From: Actinomycetes bacterium
GTDB taxonomy: Bacteria > Actinomycetota > Acidimicrobiia > Spongiisociales > SHLN01
DNA length: 47,449 bases
Assembly: GCA_024638625.1 (NCBI GenBank)
Contig: JAHEJY010000005.1
Coordinates: 1-47,449 of the forward strand
Direction: 5' to 3'
In this document: in pieces, positions 21,434-31,314 of the stretch
Layout: each line of letters begins with the position of its first letter
How positions within the stretch are numbered: the stretch's first letter is position 1
Program-made: the position numbers and the translations under genes
The notes under the pieces: generated by a model
What the model saw: the letters and a program-made list of their open reading frames with translations, nothing else
Database searches by the model: none
Told to the model about the DNA's origin: nothing

Positions 21434-22462
21434 ATGAACACTTCCCGAGCAGTGGGCAATCGTCGGCTCCAAGTTGATTCCGTCTCCAAGACGTTTGGGT
21501 CGGTTGCCGCGTTGGTCGACGTCACGATCGATGTCGAAAGCGGCCAGACCCTGGCACTCCTGGGGCCGAGCGGGTGTGGGAAGACCACGTTGCTACGGGT
21601 GATTGCGGGTCTCGAAGAGGCTGACCGGGGGCGGGTCCTCGTGGGTGATCGCGATCTCTCGCATGTCCGTCCAGAATTGAGAAGAGTCGGTATGGTTTTC
21701 CAAGGGGGAGCCCTGTTCCCTCATATGACCGTCGGTGCCAACGTCGGTTATGGCCTGAGCCAGCGGCCCGATCGGGATGAGCGTGTCGCCGAGGCCTTGC
21801 GACTGATGGACCTGGTTGGGTTCGAATCTCGATACCCCGATACCTTGTCAGGTGGACAGGCCCAGCGCGTGGCGCTTGCAAGGGCGCTGGCCCCCGAGCC
21901 CGATGTTCTGTTGCTCGACGAACCCTTCTCCTCTCTGGATGCCGAACTCCGGATCCGGGTTCGAAGCGAAGTAGCCGAGATTCTTGATTCGCTCAACATC
22001 ACGACCGTCTTCGTGACCCACGACCAGGAGGACGCCTTTGTCGTCGGGGACTCCGTCGCCGTCATGCGCCGCGGGCGGATCTTGCAGACCGGCACGCCGT
22101 CGGCTTTGTACCAGCGGCCCGAGTCGGCGTGGGTGGCCTCATTCGTGGGAGAGGCCAACATCGTTGCCGGGCTAGCCGAAGGAAAGCTCGTAAAGACGCT
22201 CGTCGGACCTGTCGAGATCGATCGGCCGGCAGATGGTCCGGTCGAAGTGGTGTTGCGCCCGGAACACCTGGTTCTCGAGGGAGGGGGAGATGGCCGGGTT
22301 ACGGCCGTCGAGTTCTACGGGCATGACACCGCCTACACAGTGGTCATGGGAGACGATCGTCTCTCAGCCCGGCGGATCTCCGCTCCGGTCTTTTCGGTCG
22401 GCGATTCTGTTGGCTTGCGCTACGCAGGCCCGCCAACGGCGGCATTCAACGAAGGGGTCTGA
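21434..22462 (+). CDS. fbpC: Fe3+-type ABC transporter ATP-binding protein
   Basis: Walker A GPSGCGKTT, LSGGQAQRVALARALA, LLLDEPFSSLD; TOBE-like C-terminus; adjacent to matching SBP and permease genes. Confidence 0.88.
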   Translation: MNTSRAVGNRRLQVDSVSKTFGSVAALVDVTIDVESGQTLALLGPSGCGKTTLLRVIAGLEEADRGRVLVGDRDLSHVRPELRRVGMVFQGGALFPHMTVGANVGYGLSQRPDRDERVAEALRLMDLVGFESRYPDTLSGGQAQRVALARALAPEPDVLLLDEPFSSLDAELRIRVRSEVAEILDSLNITTVFVTHDQEDAFVVGDSVAVMRRGRILQTGTPSALYQRPESAWVASFVGEANIVAGLAEGKLVKTLVGPVEIDRPADGPVEVVLRPEHLVLEGGGDGRVTAVEFYGHDTAYTVVMGDDRLSARRISAPVFSVGDSVGLRYAGPPTAAFNEGV

Positions 22463-22554
22463 TCAACTCGAACATTTTCGCCGATTTCAGCTACGTGTGA
22501 GAGCCGGCCAATGTGAACTTGTAAGGCATCCCTGACAACTTCGCTTAGGATCCA

Positions 22555-22583
22555 TTGACTCGTCGAACACCCATGCGTAGGGT
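22555..22583 (+). promoter_or_regulatory. Sigma-A-type promoter of the iron-binding-protein gene: TTGACT-N17-TAGGGT
   Basis: -35 TTGACT 22555-22560, 17-nt spacer, -10 TAGGGT 22578-22583; predicted start within a few nt of ATG 22592. Confidence 0.65.
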
Positions 22584-22591
22584 TGTGGCCG

Positions 22592-23593
22592 ATGCAGATT
22601 CGAAGCCTTGCCCTTGTCGCAATCGCGTTTGTCGGGCTCGCGGCCTGCGGCAGCAGCGATGAAGCCCTGGTCGTCTATTCGGGGCGAACTGAGAATCTGA
22701 TCGGCCCGCTCATCGATCAGTTCAGCGAAGAAACGGGCATCACCGTGGAGGTTCGCTACGACGATTCGGCCAATCTGGCCCTCTTGATCGATCAGGAAGG
22801 TTCGCGGTCGCCTGCAGATGTATTCATCTCGCAAAGTCCGGGCGCCATTGGGTTCCTTGCCGGGCAAGATTTGTTGGCACCGCTCGATGACGAGGTGCTG
22901 CAGATGGTCTCAGATGTATATCGAAACGCAAACGGATTATGGGTCGGCATGTCGGGTCGGGTGCGAGCCGTGGTGTATAACCCCGACCTGATCGGCGAAT
23001 CCGACTTGCCGGATTCGATCTTCGATCTGACCGACGTCGCCTACCGGGGAATGGTCGGCGTCGCACCAGAGAACGGATCCTTCCAGGATTTCGTGACGGC
23101 GATGCGACAGATCAACGGCGACGAGGTGACCGCTGATTGGCTGCAGGGAATGGCGGACAACGACGCGCAGCCGTATGCGAACAACTCCGCGATTGTCGAG
23201 GCAGTAGGGCGGGGGGAGATCCCGCTTGGCCTGGTGAATCACTATTACAACCTGAGAGCCATTGCTGAGGATCCAAGCACTATTACGAAGAACTACTTCT
23301 TCCCGAACGGCGATATTGGCTCGCTCGTCATAACGACGGCCATTGGTCAGCTCGCGTCTTCCGATCGTGAGGACGCCGCCCGTCGACTGATCTCATTCAT
23401 GCTCAGCCAATCCGCCCAGGGGTTCTTCAGCGAGGAGACTCTCGAATATCCGCTGATTTCCGGAGTGGCACCATCGCCGTTGCTGCCGGACCTTGGCGAA
23501 ATCGGAGCGGCCACGTACGACTTCGACAGCCTCGGTGGTGGATTGGAAGCAACCAAGGAGTTGATCAGTCAAAGTGGGCTCGAGGGTAAGTAA
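22592..23593 (+). CDS. fbpA: Iron ABC transporter substrate-binding lipoprotein
   Basis: FVGLAACGSS lipobox; LVVYSGRTENLIGPLIDQFSEETGITVEVRYDDSANLALLI. Confidence 0.88.
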   Translation: MQIRSLALVAIAFVGLAACGSSDEALVVYSGRTENLIGPLIDQFSEETGITVEVRYDDSANLALLIDQEGSRSPADVFISQSPGAIGFLAGQDLLAPLDDEVLQMVSDVYRNANGLWVGMSGRVRAVVYNPDLIGESDLPDSIFDLTDVAYRGMVGVAPENGSFQDFVTAMRQINGDEVTADWLQGMADNDAQPYANNSAIVEAVGRGEIPLGLVNHYYNLRAIAEDPSTITKNYFFPNGDIGSLVITTAIGQLASSDREDAARRLISFMLSQSAQGFFSEETLEYPLISGVAPSPLLPDLGEIGAATYDFDSLGGGLEATKELISQSGLEGK

Positions 23594-25172
23594 CCGTAGT
23601 CCCATCGGCGGCACGCTGGTCAAGTGGCTTGCGGGAATCATCGGGCTGATCTTCCTTTTCCCGATTGGCTATTTGATTTGGGGAACCGTCACGCTGGGCG
23701 ACGAGTTCTGGTCGACGGTGGGTGCCCGCACGACACTCGGTCCGTTGTGGAATTCCCTCCGGCTGGCGATCCTCACGACATTGGCCTGCACGTCGATCGG
23801 CACCGGCCTTGCGTTTCTGGTCGCACGAACCGACCTTCCCGGTCGGTCGGTTTGGCGGATCCTGCTGCCACTTCCGCTGGCGGTGCCGTCGTTTGTGGGG
23901 GCGACGGCATTGCTGGCCGCAGTCGGCCCCGGGGCGCTCGTTTCGTTCCTTCCGCGAATAGACGGCTACTGGGGAGCATTTTTCGTACTCACGTTCTTGA
24001 GCTATCCGTACGTCTACCTGCCCGTTCTGACCAGGCTGGCATCGACCTCGCCTGCACTTGAAGAGGCATCCCAACTGCTCGGGGGAGGACGGCGCCGAAC
24101 ATTCGCCAAGGTGATTTTGCCTCAGATCCGCGGGTCGGTGATCGCGGGCGCCCTGCTCGTGTTTCTCTATGTGCTGAGCGATTTTGGCGCCGTTGCACTC
24201 CTGCGCTACAACGCCATCACAAGGGCGATTTTTTCATCACGCCTCTTCGATCGATCTACCGCTCTCACGCTTGGGCTGTTGCTGGGGTTGCTTGCGCTGC
24301 TCGTGGCCGCCAGCCAGCGGCTCATCACGCCCGGTCGTATTTCCATAACCGACATGAATGTCTCGCAGGTTCGTTACCGGCTCGGTCGCTATCGACGGGT
24401 GGCGCTGGCCGGTACGGTGCTTCCGTTCTTGATTGGTCTGGCGATGCCGGTCGGCGTGTTCGTCTTCTGGGTGTTCCGTGGGCAGCCGACGGCAAGCCTG
24501 GGGTATGGCGGCTGGGGCGATGACCTCGGGTTCCTGGGCGCTCCTCTTCTCAATTCTGCGGCGGCCGCCGTGGTTGCGGCGATTGCCGCCGTCTGCATCG
24601 TGCTTCCTGTGGGTTACGTAGGGGCAAGGGCACGAGGTTGGCTCCCGGCCGCCGTCACGTCGGCGGTGTCTTCGGTTTTTGCGCTACCCGGTCTGGTTGT
24701 CGCCCTGGCCCTGGTGTTCTGGGCTATTCAGGCACCGGGTGTTCTTGCCCAGCTTTACCAAACCTTTCCGCTCCTGATCCTCGCATACGTGCTTCATTTC
24801 GGTGCCCAGTCGATGCAGTCGTCTCAGGCCGCGATCGCGGACCTCCCATCCGTCCTCGACGAGGCGGCCCGGACGCTTGGCGCAAGCCGCGGCCGGCGTT
24901 TCTTGACGGTCGACCTACCGCTGATTCGTCCGGGCCTGGTGGCAGGCGGCGGCCTGGTTTTGCTGTCGACGCTCAAAGAACTGCCGGCCACCCTGCTACT
25001 CGCTCCGATTGGGTTTCAAACCCTGGCCACCAAGATCTGGGGAGCTGCCGAAGACGGCTTCTACGCCGAGGTAGGCATCACGTCGCTCGTCTTGATAGCC
25101 CTTTCTGCTGCCTTGACGTGGATGATCGTGCTGCGGCGCCAGCCCGCTGAGTTGCCCAAGCGTTCGGGCTAG
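23574..25172 (+). CDS. fbpB: Iron ABC transporter permease (two fused permease domains)
   Basis: 532 aa, ~12 TM; two EAA-like loops (EEASQLLGGGRRRTFAKVILPQI; DEAARTLGASRGRRFLTVDLPLI). Confidence 0.88.
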   Translation: MGSRVSNRSPIGGTLVKWLAGIIGLIFLFPIGYLIWGTVTLGDEFWSTVGARTTLGPLWNSLRLAILTTLACTSIGTGLAFLVARTDLPGRSVWRILLPLPLAVPSFVGATALLAAVGPGALVSFLPRIDGYWGAFFVLTFLSYPYVYLPVLTRLASTSPALEEASQLLGGGRRRTFAKVILPQIRGSVIAGALLVFLYVLSDFGAVALLRYNAITRAIFSSRLFDRSTALTLGLLLGLLALLVAASQRLITPGRISITDMNVSQVRYRLGRYRRVALAGTVLPFLIGLAMPVGVFVFWVFRGQPTASLGYGGWGDDLGFLGAPLLNSAAAAVVAAIAAVCIVLPVGYVGARARGWLPAAVTSAVSSVFALPGLVVALALVFWAIQAPGVLAQLYQTFPLLILAYVLHFGAQSMQSSQAAIADLPSVLDEAARTLGASRGRRFLTVDLPLIRPGLVAGGGLVLLSTLKELPATLLLAPIGFQTLATKIWGAAEDGFYAEVGITSLVLIALSAALTWMIVLRRQPAELPKRSG

Positions 25173-25175
25173 CCT
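25170..25175 (+). promoter_or_regulatory. Candidate -10 (TAGCCT) exactly 6 nt before ATG 25182
   Basis: TAGCCT-tttttg-ATG. Confidence 0.45.
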
Positions 25176-25181
25176 TTTTTG

Positions 25182-25838
25182 ATGGACACCACCTACCCAA
25201 TTCGTTACCGCGAATATGCCGAAGCGATTTGGGAGATCGAGGAGGAGGGCATTCCGGTCATTCAGGCCCGGATCGCCGACTGGCTGGGCGTAAGCCGTGC
25301 CAGTGTCTCAGAGATGGTCCATCGGATGGCTGATGACGGCCTTGTCACTTTGGAAGACGAGATCAAGCTCACCGATGCGGGTCGGCACCTCGCCGCCGTG
25401 ATCGTTCGCCGGCATCGGCTTGCCGAACGCTTCCTCACCGAGATCCTCAACCTGCCGTGGTCCAAGGTTCACGCCGAGGCCGAGGTGTGGGAAACCACGA
25501 TTTCTGATGATGTGGAAGCGGCCATGTGGGCCGTCATGGAAGACCCCAAGACATGCCCACACGGTAATCCCATACCCGGGGCGGGCTACAGACCTCCGAT
25601 CATGAAACCGATGGCCGACATGGAACCAGGCGAATCGCTCCGACTCGAGCGTATCTCCGAGGAGCTCGAACTCGATGCCGACATGATGCGGTTTCTGGAC
25701 GAGAGTGGGCTCCGACCAAACGCCACGGTCGAGCTGCTGACCAAAGATCCTCATGGAGCATTGACCGTGTCCGTCGATGGGAGCATGACTGGAGTGGGTG
25801 TCTTCGCTGCCGGCCGGCTCTTCGTGGCGGTCACCTGA
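25182..25838 (+). CDS. DtxR/MntR-family metal-dependent transcriptional regulator
   Basis: [47 protein letters not shown]...[13 protein letters not shown]-terminal FeoA/SH3-like domain. Confidence 0.92.
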   Translation: MDTTYPIRYREYAEAIWEIEEEGIPVIQARIADWLGVSRASVSEMVHRMADDGLVTLEDEIKLTDAGRHLAAVIVRRHRLAERFLTEILNLPWSKVHAEAEVWETTISDDVEAAMWAVMEDPKTCPHGNPIPGAGYRPPIMKPMADMEPGESLRLERISEELELDADMMRFLDESGLRPNATVELLTKDPHGALTVSVDGSMTGVGVFAAGRLFVAVT

Positions 25839-26497
25839 TGCGTCTTGTCGTTGCCGTTTGCAGCGTCGATTATGAAGGACGCCTCGAAGCCCACCTGCCG
25901 ATGGCGACTCGTCTGATCATGGTCAAGGCAGATGGGTGTGTCGCGATTCACGCGGATGGCGGTGCGTACAAGCCGCTGAATTGGATGAACGCCCCCAACA
26001 CCCTCATCGAAAACGAGGGCGAATGGGAGGTGACCAACCCGAAGGGAGAGAAACTCACCATCCGGATCGAAGAGAAGCTTTCAGATCAGCAGGTCGAGAT
26101 GGGCATCGATCCGGGGCTGGAAAAAGATGGGGTCGAGACCCAACTCCAGGTTCTGCTCGCCGACCGTGTCGAGCTTCTCGAGGATGGATTGACGTTGATC
26201 CGTCGCGAGTATCCGACGGCCATCGGACCGGTCGATCTGCTTTGTCGCGATGTGCGCGGTGATGCGATGGCGGTCGAGATCAAGCGCAAGGCCGGAATCG
26301 ATGGGGTCGAGCAACTCACCCGGTACAGGGAGTTCCTTGCGCGCGATTCGAGGCTCGGGAACGTTCGTGGCATGCTTGTGGGGTTGAGTGTTAGCCCCCA
26401 GGCGCGGCTTCTGGCCGAAGATCGGGATCTCATGTGGCGTGAAGTGGATTACGACGATCTCCGGGAGCGGGAAGGCCGCACTCTGCGTCTTTTTTAG
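25838..26497 (+). CDS. nucS: Mismatch-specific endonuclease NucS (EndoMS)
   Basis: [59 protein letters not shown]...[19 protein letters not shown] nuclease motif; TGATG overlap with the regulator. Confidence 0.95.
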   Translation: MRLVVAVCSVDYEGRLEAHLPMATRLIMVKADGCVAIHADGGAYKPLNWMNAPNTLIENEGEWEVTNPKGEKLTIRIEEKLSDQQVEMGIDPGLEKDGVETQLQVLLADRVELLEDGLTLIRREYPTAIGPVDLLCRDVRGDAMAVEIKRKAGIDGVEQLTRYREFLARDSRLGNVRGMLVGLSVSPQARLLAEDRDLMWREVDYDDLREREGRTLRLF

Positions 26498-26505
26498 TTC
26501 AGAAG

Positions 26506-29094
26506 TTGACGGCTTTGTCCGATTACATAGGCGTGGCGGACAGAAACCAAACCAACAAGGCTCCGAAAGTGCGCGGCCGAGGCGCAGAGGACTCTGACGC
26601 GGGTTCGGGCCCATCCGGTCCCAAGGGAAAACCCCCCGCCAAACCGAAGCGGCAGCGGAAGTTCAGAACCGTTGCACGAGGCTATTCCCGCGAGCAGGTC
26701 GATAAGTCGTTACGGGTGCTTGACGCAGAGCTCGACCGGGCGGCTGCGATCATCGTCCAGAAGGACAAAGAGCTGGAGGTCGCTCGGCAGGCCGAAACCG
26801 AGGCAGTCGATCGGGCCTTCTTCTACATCATGGATCTCAAGGAGCGGCTACTCAGCAACGCTGAGATCCGCGCCGAGCAAATCGTTGCAGAAGCCCAAAT
26901 GCAGGCAAACGGTCGTAAGTCTGACGGGTCTTCTGAAGACATCATCAAGGCGGCGAAGGCAGAAGCGGCGCGTATCGTCAATGCTGCCCGGGCGGAAGCC
27001 CAGCGACTGGAGACGTTCGGTCCCAACGCAGGTTCGACGGCTGACAAGGCTGTGCCCATCCCGATGGGTAAATCCGATGAACAGAAGAACACCGAGTCGC
27101 GAGCCGAGATCAAGGCAATGCGCGCTGAAGCCAAGAAGCTGGTCAAAGAAGCCAAACGCGAAGCCAAAGACATTGTCAGCGCCGCCAACGCCGAACGCAA
27201 GGCGGCACAAGCCCAGCTACGAGACATGGAGAAGCAACTTGCTGCGATAAAGCCGGCGGCAACCGAGGCCCAGGAAGCAAAAGAGAGCACCCTGGCCGAG
27301 CTGGAGGCGCTGAAGTCGGAAATCGAGGAAATCAAGAAAGCTTCGGAAGAGCGTATTCGGCGGGCTGACGCCGTGTCAAAGGAAGCCGAAAAGGCACTGG
27401 CCGCCGCGGAGGCCGACGCGCTCAAGATCAGGCGCGAAGCCAACGCCGAGGTTGCCGAGATCAAGCAGTCGTTGACGCCACTCCAGCAGAAGGCAGCCGA
27501 AGAGGCAGCCGGAATAATCGCCGAGGCGGAGGCCAAGGCAGCGGAGATCGCTGCCTCGGCGGAACGTGAAGGCGAAAAGCTCCTCAAAGCTGCCCGGCAA
27601 GAGGGAAGCCAGCTGTCGAAACAGAATGACGAGATCAAATCCCGGATCGAGGCCGCCCTGGCTACGGCCAAAAAGGATGGCGAAACCCGGGCAGCCGAAA
27701 TGGTTTCTACGGCTCAGGCCAAGTTGTCAGAGGCCGAAAAGCAGGCCGCAGAGATCGTGGCGGAAGCACAGAAGGTGGCGGCCGAGTCGAAAAATCGATC
27801 CGACAAGGAAATCGAAGACTTGCGGCGGGAGCTCGAAGGCAAGGTCGCCGAAAAGCATGCTGCCGCTGATGAAGCCGTCCAGGAAATTGAAAAGCTCACT
27901 GAGCAGGCCAGGGGCGAAGCCGACAAAGCCAAGAATGATGCCGCCTCGATTCTCGAAACCGCCAAATCAGAGGCCGAAGATATCAAGCGCGAAGCCGCCT
28001 CTGTTCTCGATGGCGCAAAGGCTGCCGCGCAGCAAGTTTCCGAAAAGGCAGCAGCTGAAGCGCAATCAATGGTTCAGACAGCCCAAAACGAAGCAGAGTC
28101 GAAACTGGTTGACCTGCGCACCGAAGCCGAGACAGCTCAGCAGGAAGCCATCGCAATCCGCAAGGCCGCCGAAGAGGAATCCAACTCGGTTCGGGAAGCC
28201 GCCCGCCAAGAAGCCGCGGCAATCGTCGAGGATGCCCGCTCGAGCGTCGCACATATCACTGAGGAATCCGAAGCTGCATCCGCCCAGGCGAAGGAGGAGC
28301 TCGCTCGTGCCAACGCGGAGGCAGAGGCACTTCGACAGCGCGCAAAAGCAGAAGCCGAGGACGTTGTCGCCCGATCCCGCGAGCAAGCCAATGCCGCCGC
28401 TGAGAAAACCCAGCGAGAAGCACTCGCGTCGGTGCAGGCCAAAGTAGACGAGGCTCAGAATGCCGCCGTCAAGGCTCGAGAAGAAGCCAAGGGGGCGATC
28501 GGCAAAGCCAAAGAGGCCACCGAACACCTCGAGCGCGTCGCCCAGGAACGCCAGAAGGAGGCCGATGAGGCGCTCGCGCAAGCCAAACAAGAAGCCGCCC
28601 AGTTGCTGTCGACGGCGTCGGAGCGGGCGTCCCGGATGGTTGCCGAGGCCGATGCGGCAGCAGCCCAGAAGGCGGAGCTAGCCAAGAAGGACGCGTTGGA
28701 AGAGATGCAGGACGCCCAAGATCGGACTGCACGTCTCAAAGCCGAAGCTGAAGAGATTGTCCAGCGGGCCGAGGCCAAGGCCGCCGAACGGAGGTCGGCA
28801 GCCGAACAGGAGGCCGAAGAGATCATCGCTGCTTCCCGGGCGGCCATCGCCGACATCGACGAACGCATGGCCCGGGTCGAAGCACGGGAGCGACTGGTTC
28901 AGGATGCCGACTCGCAGGCCACTCGTATTCTTGCCCGGGCTAAAGCCAGGGCCAACGAGATCCTGAAAAAGGCCGAGTCGACCTTGGCGAACGCCGAAGC
29001 TCGGCACCGCGATACCCAGAACGCCGTCGATCGGATGCGCACCAAGCTTCGAGAGCCTCAGGAGCAGCCCAAGGGCCGTTCGCGAGGTAAGTAA
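26506..29094 (+). CDS. Large Ala/Glu/Lys-rich coiled-coil protein with DivIVA-like N-terminal motif (Scy/FilP-like)
   Basis: 862 aa; N-terminal KFRTVARGYSREQVDKSLRVLDAELDR, then ~750 aa of near-continuous coiled coil. Start codon (TTG) uncertain. Confidence 0.7.
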   Translation: MTALSDYIGVADRNQTNKAPKVRGRGAEDSDAGSGPSGPKGKPPAKPKRQRKFRTVARGYSREQVDKSLRVLDAELDRAAAIIVQKDKELEVARQAETEAVDRAFFYIMDLKERLLSNAEIRAEQIVAEAQMQANGRKSDGSSEDIIKAAKAEAARIVNAARAEAQRLETFGPNAGSTADKAVPIPMGKSDEQKNTESRAEIKAMRAEAKKLVKEAKREAKDIVSAANAERKAAQAQLRDMEKQLAAIKPAATEAQEAKESTLAELEALKSEIEEIKKASEERIRRADAVSKEAEKALAAAEADALKIRREANAEVAEIKQSLTPLQQKAAEEAAGIIAEAEAKAAEIAASAEREGEKLLKAARQEGSQLSKQNDEIKSRIEAALATAKKDGETRAAEMVSTAQAKLSEAEKQAAEIVAEAQKVAAESKNRSDKEIEDLRRELEGKVAEKHAAADEAVQEIEKLTEQARGEADKAKNDAASILETAKSEAEDIKREAASVLDGAKAAAQQVSEKAAAEAQSMVQTAQNEAESKLVDLRTEAETAQQEAIAIRKAAEEESNSVREAARQEAAAIVEDARSSVAHITEESEAASAQAKEELARANAEAEALRQRAKAEAEDVVARSREQANAAAEKTQREALASVQAKVDEAQNAAVKAREEAKGAIGKAKEATEHLERVAQERQKEADEALAQAKQEAAQLLSTASERASRMVAEADAAAAQKAELAKKDALEEMQDAQDRTARLKAEAEEIVQRAEAKAAERRSAAEQEAEEIIAASRAAIADIDERMARVEARERLVQDADSQATRILARAKARANEILKKAESTLANAEARHRDTQNAVDRMRTKLREPQEQPKGRSRGK

Positions 29095-29460
29095 ATGGAT
29101 CGCGCAATGCCGTTCCAGAACATGGTTGTTCTCTTGCTCGGACTCGTGCTCGTCATATCCGGTTTCTATGTCGCTTGGAACGCACCTGAGGAAGCGGCTC
29201 CAACAACTCTCCAAAACCCATCATTCATCATTGCCGTCGAAGGGTTCGATTGCGAACGAGGAACATTCTCGATTCGTGGCGGCAGGCTCACGAGCGCGAT
29301 CACGGTTGCAGATCAGAACGGGGTAGCGCTCCCGCAGACAGACGGCGTCATCGCAATACCGAATTGGGACACCAGTCGATCGCCGGTCGTGGTCAACTAC
29401 TCATGGGCGGGCGACCCCGGATCCCAGATTGTTGATCCAGCCAGTCACTGCAACGGTTGA
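29095..29460 (+). CDS. Small membrane-anchored hypothetical protein
   Basis: 121 aa with one N-terminal TM (MVVLLLGLVLVISGFYVAW); directly follows the coiled-coil gene. Confidence 0.55.
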   Translation: MDRAMPFQNMVVLLLGLVLVISGFYVAWNAPEEAAPTTLQNPSFIIAVEGFDCERGTFSIRGGRLTSAITVADQNGVALPQTDGVIAIPNWDTSRSPVVVNYSWAGDPGSQIVDPASHCNG

Positions 29461-30029
29461 ATCTCCGGCTCCGGAGGGAGCGGTCCCCACTCATCGACGA
29501 CCTCGACGAGGAAGTTGCTGACTTCACGCGCCCGGTCGAGCATTTCGCATAGCGAATCAGGGTCGTACATCAGCTTGGCGATGGGGATGGTAACGGTCCC
29601 CGTGAGCGATAGCTCACGCAATGGCGTGGCAGAAAGGGGACCGAACGAGTCGACACCCGACACTTCGATGGGGACGTTGACCCCGCCGATTCCAGCCAGC
29701 TCAGTTGCCAACATCACGAGATCTGGGGGATTGTCGAGTGCGGGCAGTCGCCAGTTGAAGAGCAGCGGAACCGGGAACCCGTCGTCTGGCAATTCGGCTT
29801 CTTCAACACCTGCATCTTCTGCCGCCAACAACACCCGCGGCTCGATATGGAACGCCAGGTTGAGGTCGAGCGGCCCGTTGCAAGCCGACTCCGGGTGTAG
29901 GTCGATTTCCCACGACTGGCGAAGCGAGTAGGTCTCCAGAAAATGACGCTCGTCATGTACATGGAAACCGTGTTCCATGGCGTGCTCTTTCAGAAAAGTG
30001 ATGAAGCCTGCGAGGTCAACGGGCATCAA
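29445..30029 (-). CDS. Hypothetical protein
   Basis: 194 aa ORF, no recognised motif; convergent 16-nt overlap with 29095-29460. Confidence 0.5.
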   Translation of the reverse strand: MMPVDLAGFITFLKEHAMEHGFHVHDERHFLETYSLRQSWEIDLHPESACNGPLDLNLAFHIEPRVLLAAEDAGVEEAELPDDGFPVPLLFNWRLPALDNPPDLVMLATELAGIGGVNVPIEVSGVDSFGPLSATPLRELSLTGTVTIPIAKLMYDPDSLCEMLDRAREVSNFLVEVVDEWGPLPPEPEIQPLQ

Positions 30030-30041
30030 ACGAGCTTAGGC

Positions 30042-30953
30042 CTAAATCAAATGTTGTAGCTGTTGAATCTTGGTTGGTTGGCGGAGTTTCCCAAGTGCAC
30101 GCCGCTCGATCTGTCGCACCCTCTCCCGGGTTATGCCATAGCAGCGGCCGATGTCGGAAAACGATTGGGGCTCGGTTCCTTCCAGCCCGTAATGCATTCT
30201 GACGATCGTGGCTTCCATGTCGTCAAGTCCGTCTACCGCCTCCCGGAGCCGGCTGCAGCGATCCTCAGCAGCGGCGTTCTCGAACGGGTCGTCGGCTTCC
30301 ATGTCTTCGATGAAGTCGGCCAATTCGCTCGTACCATCGGTTCCAACCGGGCGCTCCAGCGAGACCGTATCAACGGGAATGTCGAGCGCTGCCAGGACCT
30401 TTTCCAGATCGAGACCCAGGTAATCGGCGAGCTCTTCGGGACTTGGTGATCTACCCAGCTCCACCGCGAGCGTCTGGGTCTGCTCTCGCACCTGACGCAC
30501 CGTGTCGACCAGATGCACCGGGATTCGGATGGTCCGCGCCTGGTTTCCGAGCCCGCGGCTGATCGCCTGTCTGATCCACCACGTTGCGTAGGTCGAGAAC
30601 TTGAATCCTTTGCGCCAATCGAACTTCTCGACAGCCCGGATGAGTCCGAGGTTGCCTTCCTGAATCAAGTCGACAAGGTCGAGTCCCCTACCGGAGTATC
30701 GCTTCGCAATGGACACGACGAGCCTGAGGTTGCTGCTGATGAACTCGTCTTTTGCCACAGCCGCGCGACGAACCGTGGATTCGAGTTCTTTTCGCTTTTT
30801 TGCAGACCGGACTCCATCCCGTAGCTCTTGCTCGGCGGCGATACCCGCCTCGATCTGGCGGGCCAACGTGACTTCGTCTGATGCGCTCAGCAGATGGTGG
30901 GGAGCCAGTTGGTCGAGGTATTGACCGACGAGATCGGCGCTGGCCCTCGTCAT
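30042..30953 (-). CDS. Primary/group 2-type sigma-70 factor (RpoD/SigA family)
   Basis: NLRLVVSIAKRYSGRGLDLVDLIQEGNLGLIRAVEKFDWRKGFKFSTYATWWIRQAISR; FSDIGRCYGITRERVRQIERRALGKLR. ATG at 30953 chosen. Confidence 0.92.
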   Translation of the reverse strand: MTRASADLVGQYLDQLAPHHLLSASDEVTLARQIEAGIAAEQELRDGVRSAKKRKELESTVRRAAVAKDEFISSNLRLVVSIAKRYSGRGLDLVDLIQEGNLGLIRAVEKFDWRKGFKFSTYATWWIRQAISRGLGNQARTIRIPVHLVDTVRQVREQTQTLAVELGRSPSPEELADYLGLDLEKVLAALDIPVDTVSLERPVGTDGTSELADFIEDMEADDPFENAAAEDRCSRLREAVDGLDDMEATIVRMHYGLEGTEPQSFSDIGRCYGITRERVRQIERRALGKLRQPTKIQQLQHLI

Positions 30954-31314
30954 AGGGGACGCACCGCTACAACGAACGGTTCTTGTCGGAACGTTGACCG
31001 GATTGACCGCGGATGTGCTATCGCACCGATTCGATCGGTCCGCACTCGACGCAACCGGCCATGCGGATGGCCGTGAAGTTGGCCGTCTGGTTGGAGTCTC
31101 ATGGTGCCACCCTGATTCGACTTCCAGTCGGAAAACTAACACAATGATTGCCAGAAGCGAAATACTCCGGATAAGGGCCTGTTGTAATCCTCCATTGCCC
31201 CTGAAGGAGCAGCGCTGGTAGCGTATCTTCCGTCCCGGCGGTGAACCCCCCTCCCTTTTGCGATTGTTGTTGATGTTCTTCTTAGTGATTCTGCTGTTGG
31301 CGACCTTGCTGTTC

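Noticed and set aside
21415-21435. Possible DtxR/IdeR box (AGGTAGCCTGTTAGG) upstream of the ABC ATPase gene
   Set aside because: Only one half resembles the TTAGGTTAGCCTAACCTAA consensus and it needs a 1-nt gap; TAGCCT also matches the genome's -10 motif.
21818-21840. GGTTCGAATCTCG resembling a tRNA T-arm
   Set aside because: Lies inside the ABC ATPase gene (VGFESRYPDTLSGGQ); no acceptor or anticodon arms found around it.
26823-27671. 282-aa Ser/Ala-rich minus-strand ORF inside the coiled-coil gene
   Set aside because: Mirror of GCC/GAG-rich coding sequence; composition explained by the sense gene.
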